64,000 bases of DNA from Nonomuraea roseoviolacea subsp. carminata (GTDB lineage: Bacteria > Actinomycetota > Actinomycetes > Streptosporangiales > Streptosporangiaceae), in contig NZ_JAMZEC010000001.1 of the NCBI RefSeq assembly GCF_024172185.1, positions 2,418,001 through 2,482,000 on the forward strand, written 5' to 3'. How positions within the stretch are numbered: position 1 is the stretch's first letter; each line of letters opens with the position of its first letter. Below the pieces are notes generated by a model, which did no database searches, was not told where the DNA came from, and was given only the letters and a program-made list of their open reading frames with translations. Of the stretch, positions 8,000 through 17,046 are shown one piece after another. A program made the translations under genes and the position numbers.

Positions 8000-9039
8000 C
8001 AGATCACGCTCCCGGCGCCGAGCCCGCCGGCCTGGACCGCGGCGGACAGCTCACGGTCGAGCAGCCAGGCCGCCATGTTGACGGCCGCGACCGAGCCGGC
8101 GCCCGCGGCGCTGACCACCTGCGCCCGGGGGTTGACCACGTTGCCCGCCGCCCAGAGCCCGGGGATGTCCGTGGCGCCGTGCGGATCGACGGCGACGAGC
8201 CCGCTGGCCGGGTCCTTGCCCGCGCCGAGCGCGGTCAGGATCGCGTCATGGGGGACGGGGCGGGGCGCCACGAAGACGGCCTCGCACGCGACCGTCCGGC
8301 CGTCGTCGAGCTCGATCACCGTCTCTCCCCCGCCTTCACCGTCACCGGTCCCGCTCACGCCCGGGGCGCCTTCCCTCGTCGCGATCCGGGTGACGCGCCC
8401 GTCGACCAGGCGCACCCCGTACGCGGTGAGCCGCCGCCGCTCGTCGGCGCCGACCTCGGCGCCGTTGACGCAGAACGTCACCAAGGAGCTGTAGCGGCGC
8501 ATCAGCGCGGCCAGATGCACCGACACCGCCGCCCCGCCGATCACGGCGACGGCGCGCCCCCGCACCTCGTAGCCGTGGCAGTGCGGGCAGTGGTGCACCT
8601 CGGTCGCCCACCGCTCCGCCAGCCCGGGTATGCCGGGCAGTTCGTCCGTCAGCCCGGTCGCGACCAGCACCGACCGGGCGCGCAGGACGCGGTCGTCGCC
8701 CAGCGACGGCGCGTCGGCGCCATCCGGGACGCGGTCGTCGCCGAGCCGCAGCTCGAACGTGCCGTCCGGGCCGCGCCGCGCGCCGCTCACCGATGCCCTC
8801 ATGAGCGTCCCGCCGTACCGGGCGAACTCGTCCTGCCCGGTGGCGACGAACTCCTTCGGCGCCATGCCGTCCCGCGTCAGGTAGCCGTGCATGTGCTCGG
8901 CGGGCCCGTTGCGGGGCTCACCCCCGTCGACGACCAGGGTCGTGAACTGTGCTCGCGCGAGCACGACCCCGGCCGTCAGGCCGGCGGCCCCACCGCCGAC
9001 GATGATCGCGTCCCGCATCGGATCCGTTGTCGTGTCCAC
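7999..9039 (-). CDS. Thioredoxin-reductase-like FAD/NAD(P) oxidoreductase
   Basis: 346 residues with the FAD-binding IIVGGGAAGLTAG at the N-terminus, a redox pair CPHC in EVHHCPHCHGYEVRG, and the closing WAAGNVV of the thioredoxin reductase family. The second dinucleotide site reads VAVIGGAAVS, a departure from GGGDSA. It may reduce a small molecule or form a disulfide rather than serve thioredoxin. GTG 9039 is chosen because GGAGGTGA stands 5-8 nt upstream; ATG 9018 is internal. A loop near GVSGTGDGEGGGE is a low-complexity insertion. It is divergent from the XRE-cupin regulator gene. Confidence 0.87.
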   Translation of the reverse strand: MDTTTDPMRDAIIVGGGAAGLTAGVVLARAQFTTLVVDGGEPRNGPAEHMHGYLTRDGMAPKEFVATGQDEFARYGGTLMRASVSGARRGPDGTFELRLGDDRVPDGADAPSLGDDRVLRARSVLVATGLTDELPGIPGLAERWATEVHHCPHCHGYEVRGRAVAVIGGAAVSVHLAALMRRYSSLVTFCVNGAEVGADERRRLTAYGVRLVDGRVTRIATREGAPGVSGTGDGEGGGETVIELDDGRTVACEAVFVAPRPVPHDAILTALGAGKDPASGLVAVDPHGATDIPGLWAAGNVVNPRAQVVSAAGAGSVAAVNMAAWLLDRELSAAVQAGGLGAGSVI

Positions 9040-9105
9040 TCGGATCACCTCCACCCGGAGGATCGCGAGGATTGACCGGAATCGACAAAGTTCGTTGCTG
9101 TTTCC

Positions 9106-9130
9106 GGGACACATTGGTTGACTGCGTCCC
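9106..9130. promoter_or_regulatory. Inverted repeat abutting the XRE-cupin start codon
   Basis: GGGACACA (9106-9113) and TGCGTCCC (9123-9130) form an 8-bp inverted repeat with one mismatch around a 9-bp spacer, ending at the base before ATG 9131. The spacing suits a dimeric helix-turn-helix protein, so it may be an operator for autoregulation and for the divergent flavoprotein/exporter operon. Confidence 0.45.
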
Positions 9131-9721
9131 ATGGACGCCATGGACGAGCGCCAGCCCAGCGTCGGCGCCGTGATCGAGCAGATCGCCCCCCGGCTGCGGC
9201 GCGCCCGCGAGAAGAAGGGCGTCAGCCTGGCCGAGCTCGCGCGCGCCACCGGCATCTCGACCAGCACGCTGTCGCGGCTGGAGTCGGCGCAGCGCAAGCC
9301 GAGCCTCGAACTGCTGCTGCCGATCACCGCGGCCCTGGGCATCCCGTTCGACGAGATCGTCGCCGCGCCCCGGATCGTCGACCCGCGCGTGCCGCAGGAG
9401 CCCACCAGCAAGGACGGCCGGGTGCTGATCCCGCTGTCGCGCCAGCAGGGCGAGCCGCGCGCGTACAAGATGATCATCCCGGCGCACGACGAGGAGCCCC
9501 ACCTGCGCACCCACGCGGGCCACGAGTGGCTCTACGTGCTGCGCGGGCGGCTGCGCGTCAAGCTGGGCGAGCACGACTTCGTCATGGGAGCCGGGGAGGC
9601 GGCCGAGTTCGACTGCCAGATCCCGCACTGGTTCGGCGCCGCCGGACGCGGCAGCGTCGAGGTGCTCAGCCTCTTCGGCAAGCAGGGCGAGCGCATCCAC
9701 CTGCGCACGCAGCAGCGCTGA
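9131..9721 (+). CDS. XRE-family regulator with C-terminal cupin
   Basis: 196 residues. The helix-turn-helix (RLRRAREKKGVSLAELARATGISTSTLSRLESAQRKPSLELL) covers about residues 20-75 and is followed by a cupin with HAGHEWLYVLRGRLRV and FDCQIPHWFGAAG. This HTH_3-cupin design is found in regulators of catabolic and detoxification genes. The divergent flavoprotein/exporter operon is the likely target. ATG 9140 is an alternative start. The ligand is unknown. Confidence 0.9.
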   Translation: MDAMDERQPSVGAVIEQIAPRLRRAREKKGVSLAELARATGISTSTLSRLESAQRKPSLELLLPITAALGIPFDEIVAAPRIVDPRVPQEPTSKDGRVLIPLSRQQGEPRAYKMIIPAHDEEPHLRTHAGHEWLYVLRGRLRVKLGEHDFVMGAGEAAEFDCQIPHWFGAAGRGSVEVLSLFGKQGERIHLRTQQR

Positions 9722-9780
9722 CCGTCGCACCCGTCGGCACCGGCGGCCTCACCGCCAGGTTCGCCCTCACCGCCGCCGGC

Positions 9781-10665
9781 TCACCTCCGGCCGGTGACCG
9801 GGCCGGGATCACCGGAGCGGCGCGGCTCGCCCGGGATCGTGCCATCGGGCCAGGCGATGTCGTCGACCGCCAGGAACGGCTCGCCGGCCACCGCCGCCGG
9901 GGTCGTCCCGGTGAACGCCACGACGTCCCGATGCAGGTGCGACTGGTCGGCGTACCCGGCGTCGGCGGCGACCCTGGCCGGGCCCTCACCCGCGACCAGG
10001 CGGTGGACGGCGTGGTCGAAGCGGACCAGCTTCGCCGCGCGCTTGGGCGCCAGGCCGAGCTGCGATCCGAACCGGGACCACAGGCGCTTGCGGCTCCAGC
10101 CGACCTCGGCCGCCAGTACGTCGACCCGGAGCAGGCCGCGGCTGCCGACGATCCGGCGCCAGACCCAGGCCACCTCGGGGTCCACCGGCGGCCCCGACCC
10201 GTGCCGGCGGGCGAGCAGCGCGTCCGTCAACGCGAAGCGCTCCTGCCACGACCGGACGCTCCCCAGCCGCTCACGGATGCGCGACGCCTCCCGGCCCCAC
10301 AGGTCGTCGAGGGCCACCACGGCGCCGTCCAGCTCGGCCGGGGAGACGCCCAGGACCGCGCGGGCGATCACCGGGGACAGGCGCACCTGCACGCACTCGA
10401 CGTCCTCGCCGCGCGCCCAGAGCCCGCCTCCGGACCCGATCCCGGGCCCCGCGACGACGCTCCCCCGCTGCTGCCCGGCGGCATGGTCCATGACGGGCGA
10501 GCCGGCGCCGAACTCCAGCACCAGCGTGACGGCCGGGTGCGGGACCATCCGCAGCGCGGCGAGGTCACGTACGCCGAACCCGGCCATGGTGACACCGGCC
10601 ACCCGGCTGGGCCGCTCGGGGCACGCGACATCCCACACGCCTTCACCATGGACGAACGTCCGCAC
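9781..10665 (-). CDS. AraC-family transcriptional regulator
   Basis: 294 residues with the helix-turn-helix in the C-terminal half (VDVLAAEVGWSRKRLWSRF, then RVAADAGYADQSHLHRDVVAFTG). The N-terminal domain is the variable effector part. The GTG start at 10665 lacks a Shine-Dalgarno sequence, but TAGCAT (10672-10677, minus strand) ends six bases before it, suggesting a leaderless message. It lies 75 bp from the divergent alpha/beta hydrolase gene, the probable target. Confidence 0.88.
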   Translation of the reverse strand: MRTFVHGEGVWDVACPERPSRVAGVTMAGFGVRDLAALRMVPHPAVTLVLEFGAGSPVMDHAAGQQRGSVVAGPGIGSGGGLWARGEDVECVQVRLSPVIARAVLGVSPAELDGAVVALDDLWGREASRIRERLGSVRSWQERFALTDALLARRHGSGPPVDPEVAWVWRRIVGSRGLLRVDVLAAEVGWSRKRLWSRFGSQLGLAPKRAAKLVRFDHAVHRLVAGEGPARVAADAGYADQSHLHRDVVAFTGTTPAAVAGEPFLAVDDIAWPDGTIPGEPRRSGDPGPVTGRR

Positions 10666-10740
10666 GCTCCCATGCTACGAGCCGGCCGAGGGGGACATTC
10701 GTCCAATCCACCGGCCCGTACCGGCGGCGACAGTGGCCTC

Positions 10741-11538
10741 ATGACCATCACGACCCTCCCCTTGGGCGACGGCGACCTGCACGTCCGCCAGGACGGCCCC
10801 CGCGACGCCCCCGCGCTCCTGCTCATCCACGGGACCGCCTCCTCGTCCGTCTCATGGAACGGGCTGGTCCCGCTGCTGACGGAGTCGCATCGCGTGATCC
10901 GGGTCGACCTGCCCGGGCACGGCCGGTCGGCCGAACCGGCCGGCGGCGACTACCGGGTCCCGCACCAGGCACGCCGCGTCGGCGAGGCCCTGGACCGGCT
11001 CGGCGTCGGGCACGCCGTGGCCGTCGGCCACTCCAGCGGCGGCCTGACCGCGACCGCCCTCGCCGAGCAGCGCCCCGACCTGGTGACCGCGCTCGCGCTC
11101 GTCAACACCGGCCCCGGCATGGACGCCTTCATCGCCCAGGAGACCGCCGCGATCGACCCGTCGCGGTGGCCGCCGTCCGACGAGCAGCTCCGCATGCTGG
11201 CGAGCACCGGTTTCGGCCGCGCCGACTACGAGATCCCCCAGGAGTTCATGGACGTTCTGCGCCACCTGAGCCTCGGCACGTTCGCCGCGACGACGCGGGC
11301 GGCCCAGGACTACCTGGAGCAGCGGAGGCTCCCGGACCGGCTGAAGGTCCTCGGCAAGCCGCTGCTGGTGATCTTCGGCGAGGACGACCGGAGATGGCGC
11401 TCCTCGTCGGCCGCCGGCTACCTCGCCGTACCCGGCGCGACCGTCGAGATGCTGCCCGGTGTGGGACACACGCCCATCGTGGAGGACCCGCCGCGCACCG
11501 CCGCCCTCCTCCTGGCCTTCACCGCGCTCCACTCCTGA
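10741..11538 (+). CDS. Alpha/beta hydrolase
   Basis: 265 residues of the alpha/beta-hydrolase fold: oxyanion strand LLLIHGTASSSVSW, nucleophile elbow GHSSGG (serine), acid in IFGEDDRRW and histidine in LPGVGHTPIVED. All three catalytic residues are present and correctly spaced. There is no signal peptide, so it should be cytoplasmic. The substrate is unknown; the fold covers esterases, lactonases and haloperoxidase-like enzymes. The divergent AraC gene points to inducible expression. Confidence 0.9.
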   Translation: MTITTLPLGDGDLHVRQDGPRDAPALLLIHGTASSSVSWNGLVPLLTESHRVIRVDLPGHGRSAEPAGGDYRVPHQARRVGEALDRLGVGHAVAVGHSSGGLTATALAEQRPDLVTALALVNTGPGMDAFIAQETAAIDPSRWPPSDEQLRMLASTGFGRADYEIPQEFMDVLRHLSLGTFAATTRAAQDYLEQRRLPDRLKVLGKPLLVIFGEDDRRWRSSSAAGYLAVPGATVEMLPGVGHTPIVEDPPRTAALLLAFTALHS

Positions 11539-11552
11539 CGGGACCGCGCCGG

Positions 11553-12947
11553 CTACGCGCCCGCCTGGGGCTCCTGCGGGCCGAGGTCACCCTCAAGGGT
11601 GGTCCGGACGATCGGAGGGCGGTCCCAGAGTGCGAGGAGCTCGTCGGCGACGGCCACGATCGGCAGGGGGTGCCGGCCGCCGCGCACCTCGATGGCGGCA
11701 GCGGACAGACTCCGCGGGACGGCTCCCGCGTCGAGGAGGACCCGCCAGTCCTCCGGCCCGAGCTCCAGGAACTCCAGTCCGGTCAGCTTGGCGATCTCCA
11801 GCGGGTCGGCGAGCGTGCCCGGGTGTGCGGTGAGGGTCCGCAGGCGGGGCAGCCCGGCCACGGGCGCGAGACTGACGGGCTCACCGTCCAGGACGCCGAC
11901 GCGCAGGACCTCCAGCTCCGGGTGAGCGGCGGCCTGGATGCTCGGCACGTCCCGGGCGTTGACGTCGGCCACGGCCGGTGTCTCGTCGATGCGACGGCGG
12001 GAACGCCGGCGCCTGCGCCGGTTCACCACCAGGTCGGTGAGGGAGTCGGCGAGCAGGACGGCGCCGATGTTCTGTTCGTGGTCGATCATGATGAGCTGCC
12101 CCACGTGCCCGCGCGGGCCCGGGGTGAGGTCGACCGCGATCCGGTCGCCGCCGCCGTTGTCGCCGAAGGCGATCCAGCCGGGCGAGCCGACCAGCCCCTG
12201 CACCGCCGCGTCGGGCGGGGTGACGACCGCCGCCGTCGCCGCGAACCGCCATGGGCAGGGCCGGGACGGCGCGTCGGCGACGTACAGGGCGTCCAGGGGG
12301 AACAGCTCGCAGCCGAGGGCCTCGTAGGCGCGCTCCGCCGCCGAGTGGTCGCCGCCCCAGTCCTGCCGTCGCCCTCGCGTCACCCGGTAGAGCACCTTGA
12401 GCTCGTCGGGCAACGTGACGCCGAGGCGCGCCTCCGTGGCGGCGATCTCCGCCTCGGTCGCGCCGACGGCGCCGGGGATCCGCTCGCGGAGCGTCCGCTC
12501 CAGAGCCGCCGTGTCCACCGACGGGGCCGGCACCGCCCCTGGGACCGGATCGGGACCGCGCCGCCAAGGCTCGGGGACGGAACCCTCGACCAGGATGAGA
12601 GAACCCGGGTACGGCCCCATGCCGAGCTCGACGGCGGGGCCGGCGTCGAGCAGGTGGAGCGCGGCTCGTCCGGTCGGCCGGATCTCCGCCACGAAGGAGA
12701 TGCCGTCGGCGCCGGCGTCCGCGAGCGCGCCGCGTACCCGCTCCATCGCGTCGACCTCGTCCTGCATGTCCTCGACCTGGAGGGCCTGGCCGGGACGCGG
12801 GCGCCGCGGCGGAAGCGGCACGCTCCACCCGCCGAGGCCGATCCGCCCGGCCACGTGGCCGCCCGGGGCGGCGAGGCTCTCGGCGTTGCCCGCGCGCAGC
12901 AGCCGCAGGAGCGGCTGCCACGTCGCGAAATCATGGATCGAGGGCAA
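11553..12947 (-). CDS. SMI1/KNR4-domain protein with leucine-rich C-terminal part
   Basis: 464 residues. A central block around residues 175-320 has the SMI1/KNR4 pattern (LGVTLPDELKVLYRVTRGR, later IAFGDNGGGDRIAVDL). After the basic stretch RRRRRRSRRR the C-terminal part carries short leucine-rich turns (LAPVAGLPRLRTLTAHPG, AKLTGLEFLELGPEDW). TTG 12947 is chosen because GGAGG lies six bases upstream. SMI1/KNR4 proteins are often immunity proteins of polymorphic toxins, but no toxin gene adjoins it; a housekeeping scaffold role is equally possible. Confidence 0.75.
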   Translation of the reverse strand: MPSIHDFATWQPLLRLLRAGNAESLAAPGGHVAGRIGLGGWSVPLPPRRPRPGQALQVEDMQDEVDAMERVRGALADAGADGISFVAEIRPTGRAALHLLDAGPAVELGMGPYPGSLILVEGSVPEPWRRGPDPVPGAVPAPSVDTAALERTLRERIPGAVGATEAEIAATEARLGVTLPDELKVLYRVTRGRRQDWGGDHSAAERAYEALGCELFPLDALYVADAPSRPCPWRFAATAAVVTPPDAAVQGLVGSPGWIAFGDNGGGDRIAVDLTPGPRGHVGQLIMIDHEQNIGAVLLADSLTDLVVNRRRRRRSRRRIDETPAVADVNARDVPSIQAAAHPELEVLRVGVLDGEPVSLAPVAGLPRLRTLTAHPGTLADPLEIAKLTGLEFLELGPEDWRVLLDAGAVPRSLSAAAIEVRGGRHPLPIVAVADELLALWDRPPIVRTTLEGDLGPQEPQAGA

Positions 12948-13048
12948 CGGTGGCCTCCAGCCGTTCGGGTGATCGTGGTGGAGGCGATTATCACGGATAT
13001 CGCACCATAGGGGCGTCACGCCCTGGGGGCCGGGGAGCGCGCGTGCCG

Positions 13049-14542
13049 TCACGCCGAGGCGGCGTCCCTCTTCAGCGGGCGCGGGTCGTCGGTGGGAGGT
13101 GGCGTCGGTCGGTCGGCGGGCGGGCGTGGGGTGCGAAGCACGAGGGCGGCGACCGCGATCGCGGCCAGGACGAAGCCCGCCCCGACCTGGAAGGCGAGCC
13201 GGTAACCGCCGGTCAGCGCGCCGGCCTGGGTGACGCCGCCGGCGAGCAGGGTGCCCGTGCGTGAGGCGGCCAGCGTGCTCAGGATCGCCAGGCCCAGCGA
13301 GCTGCCCACCTGCTGCATGGTGTTGAACATGCCCGAGGCCAGGCCCGCGTCGCTCGGTGCGGCGCCTGACATGGCCAGGCCGGCCAGGGACGGCATGGCC
13401 AGCCCGAACCCGACGCCGAGCGGGAACGTCGCGGGCAGGATGTCCGTCACGTAGGTCCCGTCCACGGAGATCCTGCCAAGGATGCCCAGGCCGAGCGCGA
13501 TCAACGCGAGCGCGACGAGCAGGACGACGCGCGCGCCGAACCGGGCGATGAGGCGGGGGGCGAACAGGAGCGACATCAGGCCGATGAGCAGTGAGACCGG
13601 AACGACGCCCAGCCCGGTCTGCACCTCGCTCAGGCCGAGGACCTTCCGCATGTAGAGCACGGCGAGGAACTGGAAGCCGAACATGCCGCAGATCATGAGG
13701 GTGTGCGTGCCCAGCGCCCCCGGGACGTCGCGACCCTTGAACATCCGGGGTGGAAGGAGCGGATCGGCCGCTTTCGCCTGCCGCACGACGAAGGCGATCA
13801 GCAGCTCCACGGCGCCGATGCCGCATCCCAGCGTGTGGACGGAGTTCCAGCCGTGGCCGGAGACTCCCACGATGGTGTAGACGGCGAGCAGGAGCGCCGC
13901 GGTGGCCAGCGCCGCACCTGGCACGTCCAGGCCCGCGCCGAGGCCGGTGCCGCGCTCGGCCCGCAGGACGCGGACCGCCAATGCCAGTGCCGCGACGCCG
14001 ATGGGCACGTTGACGATGAAGATCCAGTGCCAGCCGGCGGTCTGCGTCAACACCCCGCCCAGGAGCAGGCCGAGGGTGCCGCCCGCGGACTGGACGAAGC
14101 TGTAGACACCGAGCGCCCCCGCTCGGGCGCGCGGGTCGGCGTACATGGTCACGACCATGGCGAGGGTGACCGACGAGGCCACCGCTCCGCCCGTCCCCTG
14201 CAGGAAGCGGGCGGCCAGCAACATCGCCGGGCTTTCCGCCAGGCCGCACAGCAGAGACGCCCCGGTGAAGACGCCCAGCCCCGTGATGAACAGGCGCTTG
14301 CGGCCCAGGAGGTCTCCCATACGGCCGCAGAGCAGCAGGAGGCCACCGAACGGGATCAGGTAGGCGTTGACCACCCAGCCGAGCCCTGACGCCGAGAAGC
14401 CCAGGCTCTGCTGGATGGCCGGCAGTGCCACGTTCACGATCGTCCCGTCCAGGATCACCATGAGCTGACCGGCGCAGATGCCGGCCAAGGCCGGCCATCG
14501 TGGCGTCCGGCCGACGGGCGGCGAAACCGTTTGAGCAGACAT
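13049..14542 (-). CDS. MFS drug exporter, DHA2 (EmrB/QacA-like)
   Basis: 497 residues, fourteen hydrophobic segments. MVILDGTIVNVALPAIQ is the standard D1 motif of helix 1, GRMGDLLGRKR is the A-motif, and RFLQGTGGAVASS and GVLTQTAGWHWIFIVNVPIG are also DHA2 landmarks. It exports drugs or metabolites across the inner membrane by proton antiport. ATG 14542 has GGAGAGG seven bases upstream. The gene is divergent from an HxlR regulator, a standard arrangement for an inducible efflux pump. Confidence 0.92.
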   Translation of the reverse strand: MSAQTVSPPVGRTPRWPALAGICAGQLMVILDGTIVNVALPAIQQSLGFSASGLGWVVNAYLIPFGGLLLLCGRMGDLLGRKRLFITGLGVFTGASLLCGLAESPAMLLAARFLQGTGGAVASSVTLAMVVTMYADPRARAGALGVYSFVQSAGGTLGLLLGGVLTQTAGWHWIFIVNVPIGVAALALAVRVLRAERGTGLGAGLDVPGAALATAALLLAVYTIVGVSGHGWNSVHTLGCGIGAVELLIAFVVRQAKAADPLLPPRMFKGRDVPGALGTHTLMICGMFGFQFLAVLYMRKVLGLSEVQTGLGVVPVSLLIGLMSLLFAPRLIARFGARVVLLVALALIALGLGILGRISVDGTYVTDILPATFPLGVGFGLAMPSLAGLAMSGAAPSDAGLASGMFNTMQQVGSSLGLAILSTLAASRTGTLLAGGVTQAGALTGGYRLAFQVGAGFVLAAIAVAALVLRTPRPPADRPTPPPTDDPRPLKRDAASA

Positions 14543-14621
14543 GCAAACCTCTCCACAGGTGCGCTTTTGTGCCAAGGGACATCTTCTGTAACCATGGCCT
14601 GAGGTGGAAGGAGGCACTTTT

Positions 14622-15029
14622 TTGAGCCGCAGTAACACTCCTGTGACGGGCGCGGAGGAGAACCCGGCATGCCCGGTGAGCGAGGTCCTCGATCGTGTGG
14701 CGGGCAAGTGGGCGATCGGCATCCTGATCGCCGCCGCGAAGGGCCCGGTGCGCTTCAGCGAACTCGAGCGCGGCGTGACGGGCATCAGCCGGCGGATGCT
14801 CACGTTGAACCTGCGCAAGCTCGAACGTGAGGGTCTGCTTGTGCGGACGGTGTATCCGACGGTTCCGCCGAAGGTCGAATACACCTGCACGGACATGGCG
14901 CTGGAGCTGTGCGAAACGCTCCTGGGGCTGGTCGACTGGGCCAAGCGGCACGGCGCCGACATCGCCCAGGCCCACGCCGCCTACGACGCGGCGCAGGAGG
15001 CCCGGCCGTCGGTCACCGCTGCTCTATGA
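14622..15029 (+). CDS. HxlR-family transcriptional regulator
   Basis: 135 residues of winged helix: CPVSEVLDRVAGKWAIGIL (the typical Cys followed by GKW), RFSELERGVTGISRRMLTLNLRKLEREGLLVR and a C-terminal dimer helix. TTG 14622 is fixed by AAGGAGG ending seven bases before; an in-frame GTG at 14604 has no such site. HxlR proteins respond to redox or electrophile stress through the N-terminal cysteine. The divergent DHA2 exporter is the likely target. The 3' end overlaps the convergent sigma factor by 17 bp. Confidence 0.92.
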   Translation: MSRSNTPVTGAEENPACPVSEVLDRVAGKWAIGILIAAAKGPVRFSELERGVTGISRRMLTLNLRKLEREGLLVRTVYPTVPPKVEYTCTDMALELCETLLGLVDWAKRHGADIAQAHAAYDAAQEARPSVTAAL

Positions 15030-15900
15030 CACACGCGGGGTCCGGCAGGCGCATCGAGGCGAGCCTGGCGGGGTCGGCCACGATCGCGATGGCGGCGATC
15101 CGGTCGTCCGCGACCGTGAAGGAGATGATCGAGAGCGGGGTGCCGTCCTCGCGCCACGAGACGTACCCGGGAAGGCCGTTGACGAGCACCGCGCGATGGC
15201 GGGCGACGGCGCCGGAGAGCATCTTCGCGCCGGTGGCCACCGCGGTGGCGCCGAGGGTGACGACCGTCCCGCCCGGGGTGTCGACGGACAGCCGCACGTC
15301 CGGGTCGAGAACGCGCAGCAGCGCCTCGAAATCCCCGCCCGCGGCGGCCGCGCGGAAGGCTCTGATGACGCGTCGTTGTTCCGGCCCGACAGTCGTCGGC
15401 CGCTCGGTTCCCCGTACCTTCCTGCGGGCGCGGCTGGCGATCATCTTGGTGGCGTCGGCGGACTTGCCGAGGATCTGGCCGATCTCGGCGAACGGCACCC
15501 CGAACAGGTCGTGCAGCACGAACGCCAGCCGCTCGCCGGGCCCGAGCGAGTCGAGGACGACGAGCAGCGCCAGCCCCACCGAGTCGGCGAGCGCCACGGT
15601 CTCCTCGGGTTCGGCGCCGTGGTCGATCGTGATCACCAGCTCGGACAACCCGTCCCCGTAGGACGCCTCGCGGCGCGACCGCAGGACGTCCAGGCTGATC
15701 CGGCCGACCACCGTGGTCAGCCAGCCCGCCAGGTTCCCGATGGTCGTCGCGTCCTGGCGGGCGAGCCGCATCCAGGCCTCCTGGACGACGTCCTCGGCGT
15801 CGGCGTGCGACCCGAGCACGCGGTAGGCGACCGCGCTCAGCCGGTCGCGCTGGGCCTCGAACGCCTCGGCCAGCAGGTCCGTCCGGTTGGGGTCAGTCAT
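15013..15900 (-). CDS. ECF sigma factor, SigJ/ECF41-like with SnoaL-type C-terminus
   Basis: 295 residues: sigma region 2 (YRVLGSHADAEDVVQEAWMRL), region 4 (VPFAEIGQILGKSADATKMIASRARRKV) and then about 110 residues of a SnoaL-like domain (FRAAAAGGDFEALLRVLDPDVRLSVDTPGG). In ECF41 sigma factors this fused domain replaces a separate anti-sigma factor and tunes activity. No anti-sigma gene is adjacent, as expected. The upstream co-directional VOC gene (71 bp away) may be part of its regulon. Confidence 0.9.
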   Translation of the reverse strand: MTDPNRTDLLAEAFEAQRDRLSAVAYRVLGSHADAEDVVQEAWMRLARQDATTIGNLAGWLTTVVGRISLDVLRSRREASYGDGLSELVITIDHGAEPEETVALADSVGLALLVVLDSLGPGERLAFVLHDLFGVPFAEIGQILGKSADATKMIASRARRKVRGTERPTTVGPEQRRVIRAFRAAAAGGDFEALLRVLDPDVRLSVDTPGGTVVTLGATAVATGAKMLSGAVARHRAVLVNGLPGYVSWREDGTPLSIISFTVADDRIAAIAIVADPARLASMRLPDPACVIEQR

Positions 15901-15971
15901 GGTGCGGTCTTCCTCGGGTGGGCTTGCTCATGGGTCATGACGGGCCGGCTCGTCGCGCGGCCCACGGCCGG

Positions 15972-16379
15972 TCAGCCGTCGGCACGGTTCCGGCGGCGCT
16001 GCTGGCGGAGCGAGATCTGGTTGCCGTCCGGATCCACCGCCTCGATGCGGACGCCGAACGGGTAGTCCTCCGGTTCGGGCCGATCGAAGGTCACGCCTCG
16101 CTGCCGGAACACCTCGACATCCTTCCTCAGGTCGTCCGACTCGAGGATGACCGGCCCGGCCGCGACACGCGGCCGCCTCTCGACCGGCTGGTCCGCCTCG
16201 GGTGCGTGCGGCCAGAGGAGGATCTCGACCGGGCCGCCGGGGACGCCCACGGTGAGGAAGCGCCCTTCCGGGCCGGGGTAGTCGATGCGCTTCTCCAGGC
16301 CGAGCCCTTCGGTGTAGAACTTCAGCGCGCGGTCCTGGTCGGTGACGTTGATCGTCACGTACATGATGTTCGTCAGCAT
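15972..16379 (-). CDS. VOC-family (glyoxalase-like) protein
   Basis: 135 residues of a vicinal-oxygen-chelate fold with the two beta-alpha-beta-beta-beta halves: NVTDQDRALKFYTEGLGLE and EAVDPDGNQISLRQQ. Such proteins bind a metal and are dioxygenases, isomerases or antibiotic-binding proteins. ATG 16379 follows GGAGACCAGG. It lies on the same strand just before the ECF41-like sigma factor gene and may be co-transcribed. The substrate is unknown. Confidence 0.88.
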   Translation of the reverse strand: MLTNIMYVTINVTDQDRALKFYTEGLGLEKRIDYPGPEGRFLTVGVPGGPVEILLWPHAPEADQPVERRPRVAAGPVILESDDLRKDVEVFRQRGVTFDRPEPEDYPFGVRIEAVDPDGNQISLRQQRRRNRADG

Positions 16380-16524
16380 CCTGGTCTCCAGTCTCGTTGT
16401 CGGATCGACGACCTTGGGCGTACGCGGCCGTCGCCCCTATGACGGAGGCGGACATCGGAAGGTAACGAAGGCACCGAACCTTTCGGCACGTCACCGGAGT
16501 CGGTAACGGTCGAGAGGAGTCTTC

Positions 16525-17046
16525 TTGGACCGCAATGACAGCTTCCGCGAGTTCGTCGCCGGCCATCAGCAGACGCTGATGCGCACCGCGTACCTGCTCA
16601 CGGGAGACGCCCACCAGGCCGAGGACCTGCTGCAGAGCGTCCTGCTCAAGGTGCTCGGACGCTGGTCGAGGCTGTCGCGCGTCGAACGCCCCGAGGCGTA
16701 CGCGCGCAAGGCGCTGCTGAATCAGTACATCTCGTGGCGGGGGCGGCGGGTCAGGAGCGAGCTCCCGACCGCGGAGCCGCCCGACCGGCCGTACTCGAGC
16801 GAGGACTCCACCATCGTGCGGCTCGTCATGCGCCGGGCTCTCATGCGGCTGCCGCCCCGGCAGCGGGCGGTGATCGTCCTGCGCTACTACGAGGACCGGA
16901 CCGAACGTGAGACTGCCGAGCTGCTGAGCTGCTCGATCGGCACGGTGAAGAGCCAGGCCCACTACGCGCTGGCCCGTTTACGCGAACTCGCGCCCGAACT
17001 GGCGCCGAAGCTCGCCGACATGGAGATCGAGGAGGCCTACCGATGA
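16525..17046 (+). CDS. SigE-family ECF sigma factor
   Basis: 173 residues with region 2 (RTAYLLTGDAHQAEDLLQSVLLKV) and region 4 (LPPRQRAVIVLRYYEDRTERETAELLSCSIGTVKSQAHYAL), the SigE/SigM-like ECF pattern abundant in actinomycetes. TTG 16525 is preceded by GAGAGGAG. The gene overlaps the next one in an ATGA junction, so the membrane protein downstream is produced with it and is probably its control partner. Confidence 0.92.
   Translation: MDRNDSFREFVAGHQQTLMRTAYLLTGDAHQAEDLLQSVLLKVLGRWSRLSRVERPEAYARKALLNQYISWRGRRVRSELPTAEPPDRPYSSEDSTIVRLVMRRALMRLPPRQRAVIVLRYYEDRTERETAELLSCSIGTVKSQAHYALARLRELAPELAPKLADMEIEEAYR

Noticed and set aside
11553..14975. 1140-codon minus-strand frame over the SMI1 and DHA2 genes
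   Set aside because: The SMI1 protein begins at TTG 12947 behind GGAGG; upstream of that the frame is antisense-like noise across the exporter, which is coded in another frame.
16380..16524. Autoregulated ECF promoter between the VOC and SigE-family genes
   Set aside because: GGTAAC and GAAC words occur but no pair with a matching -10 at 16-17 bp was found on either strand.
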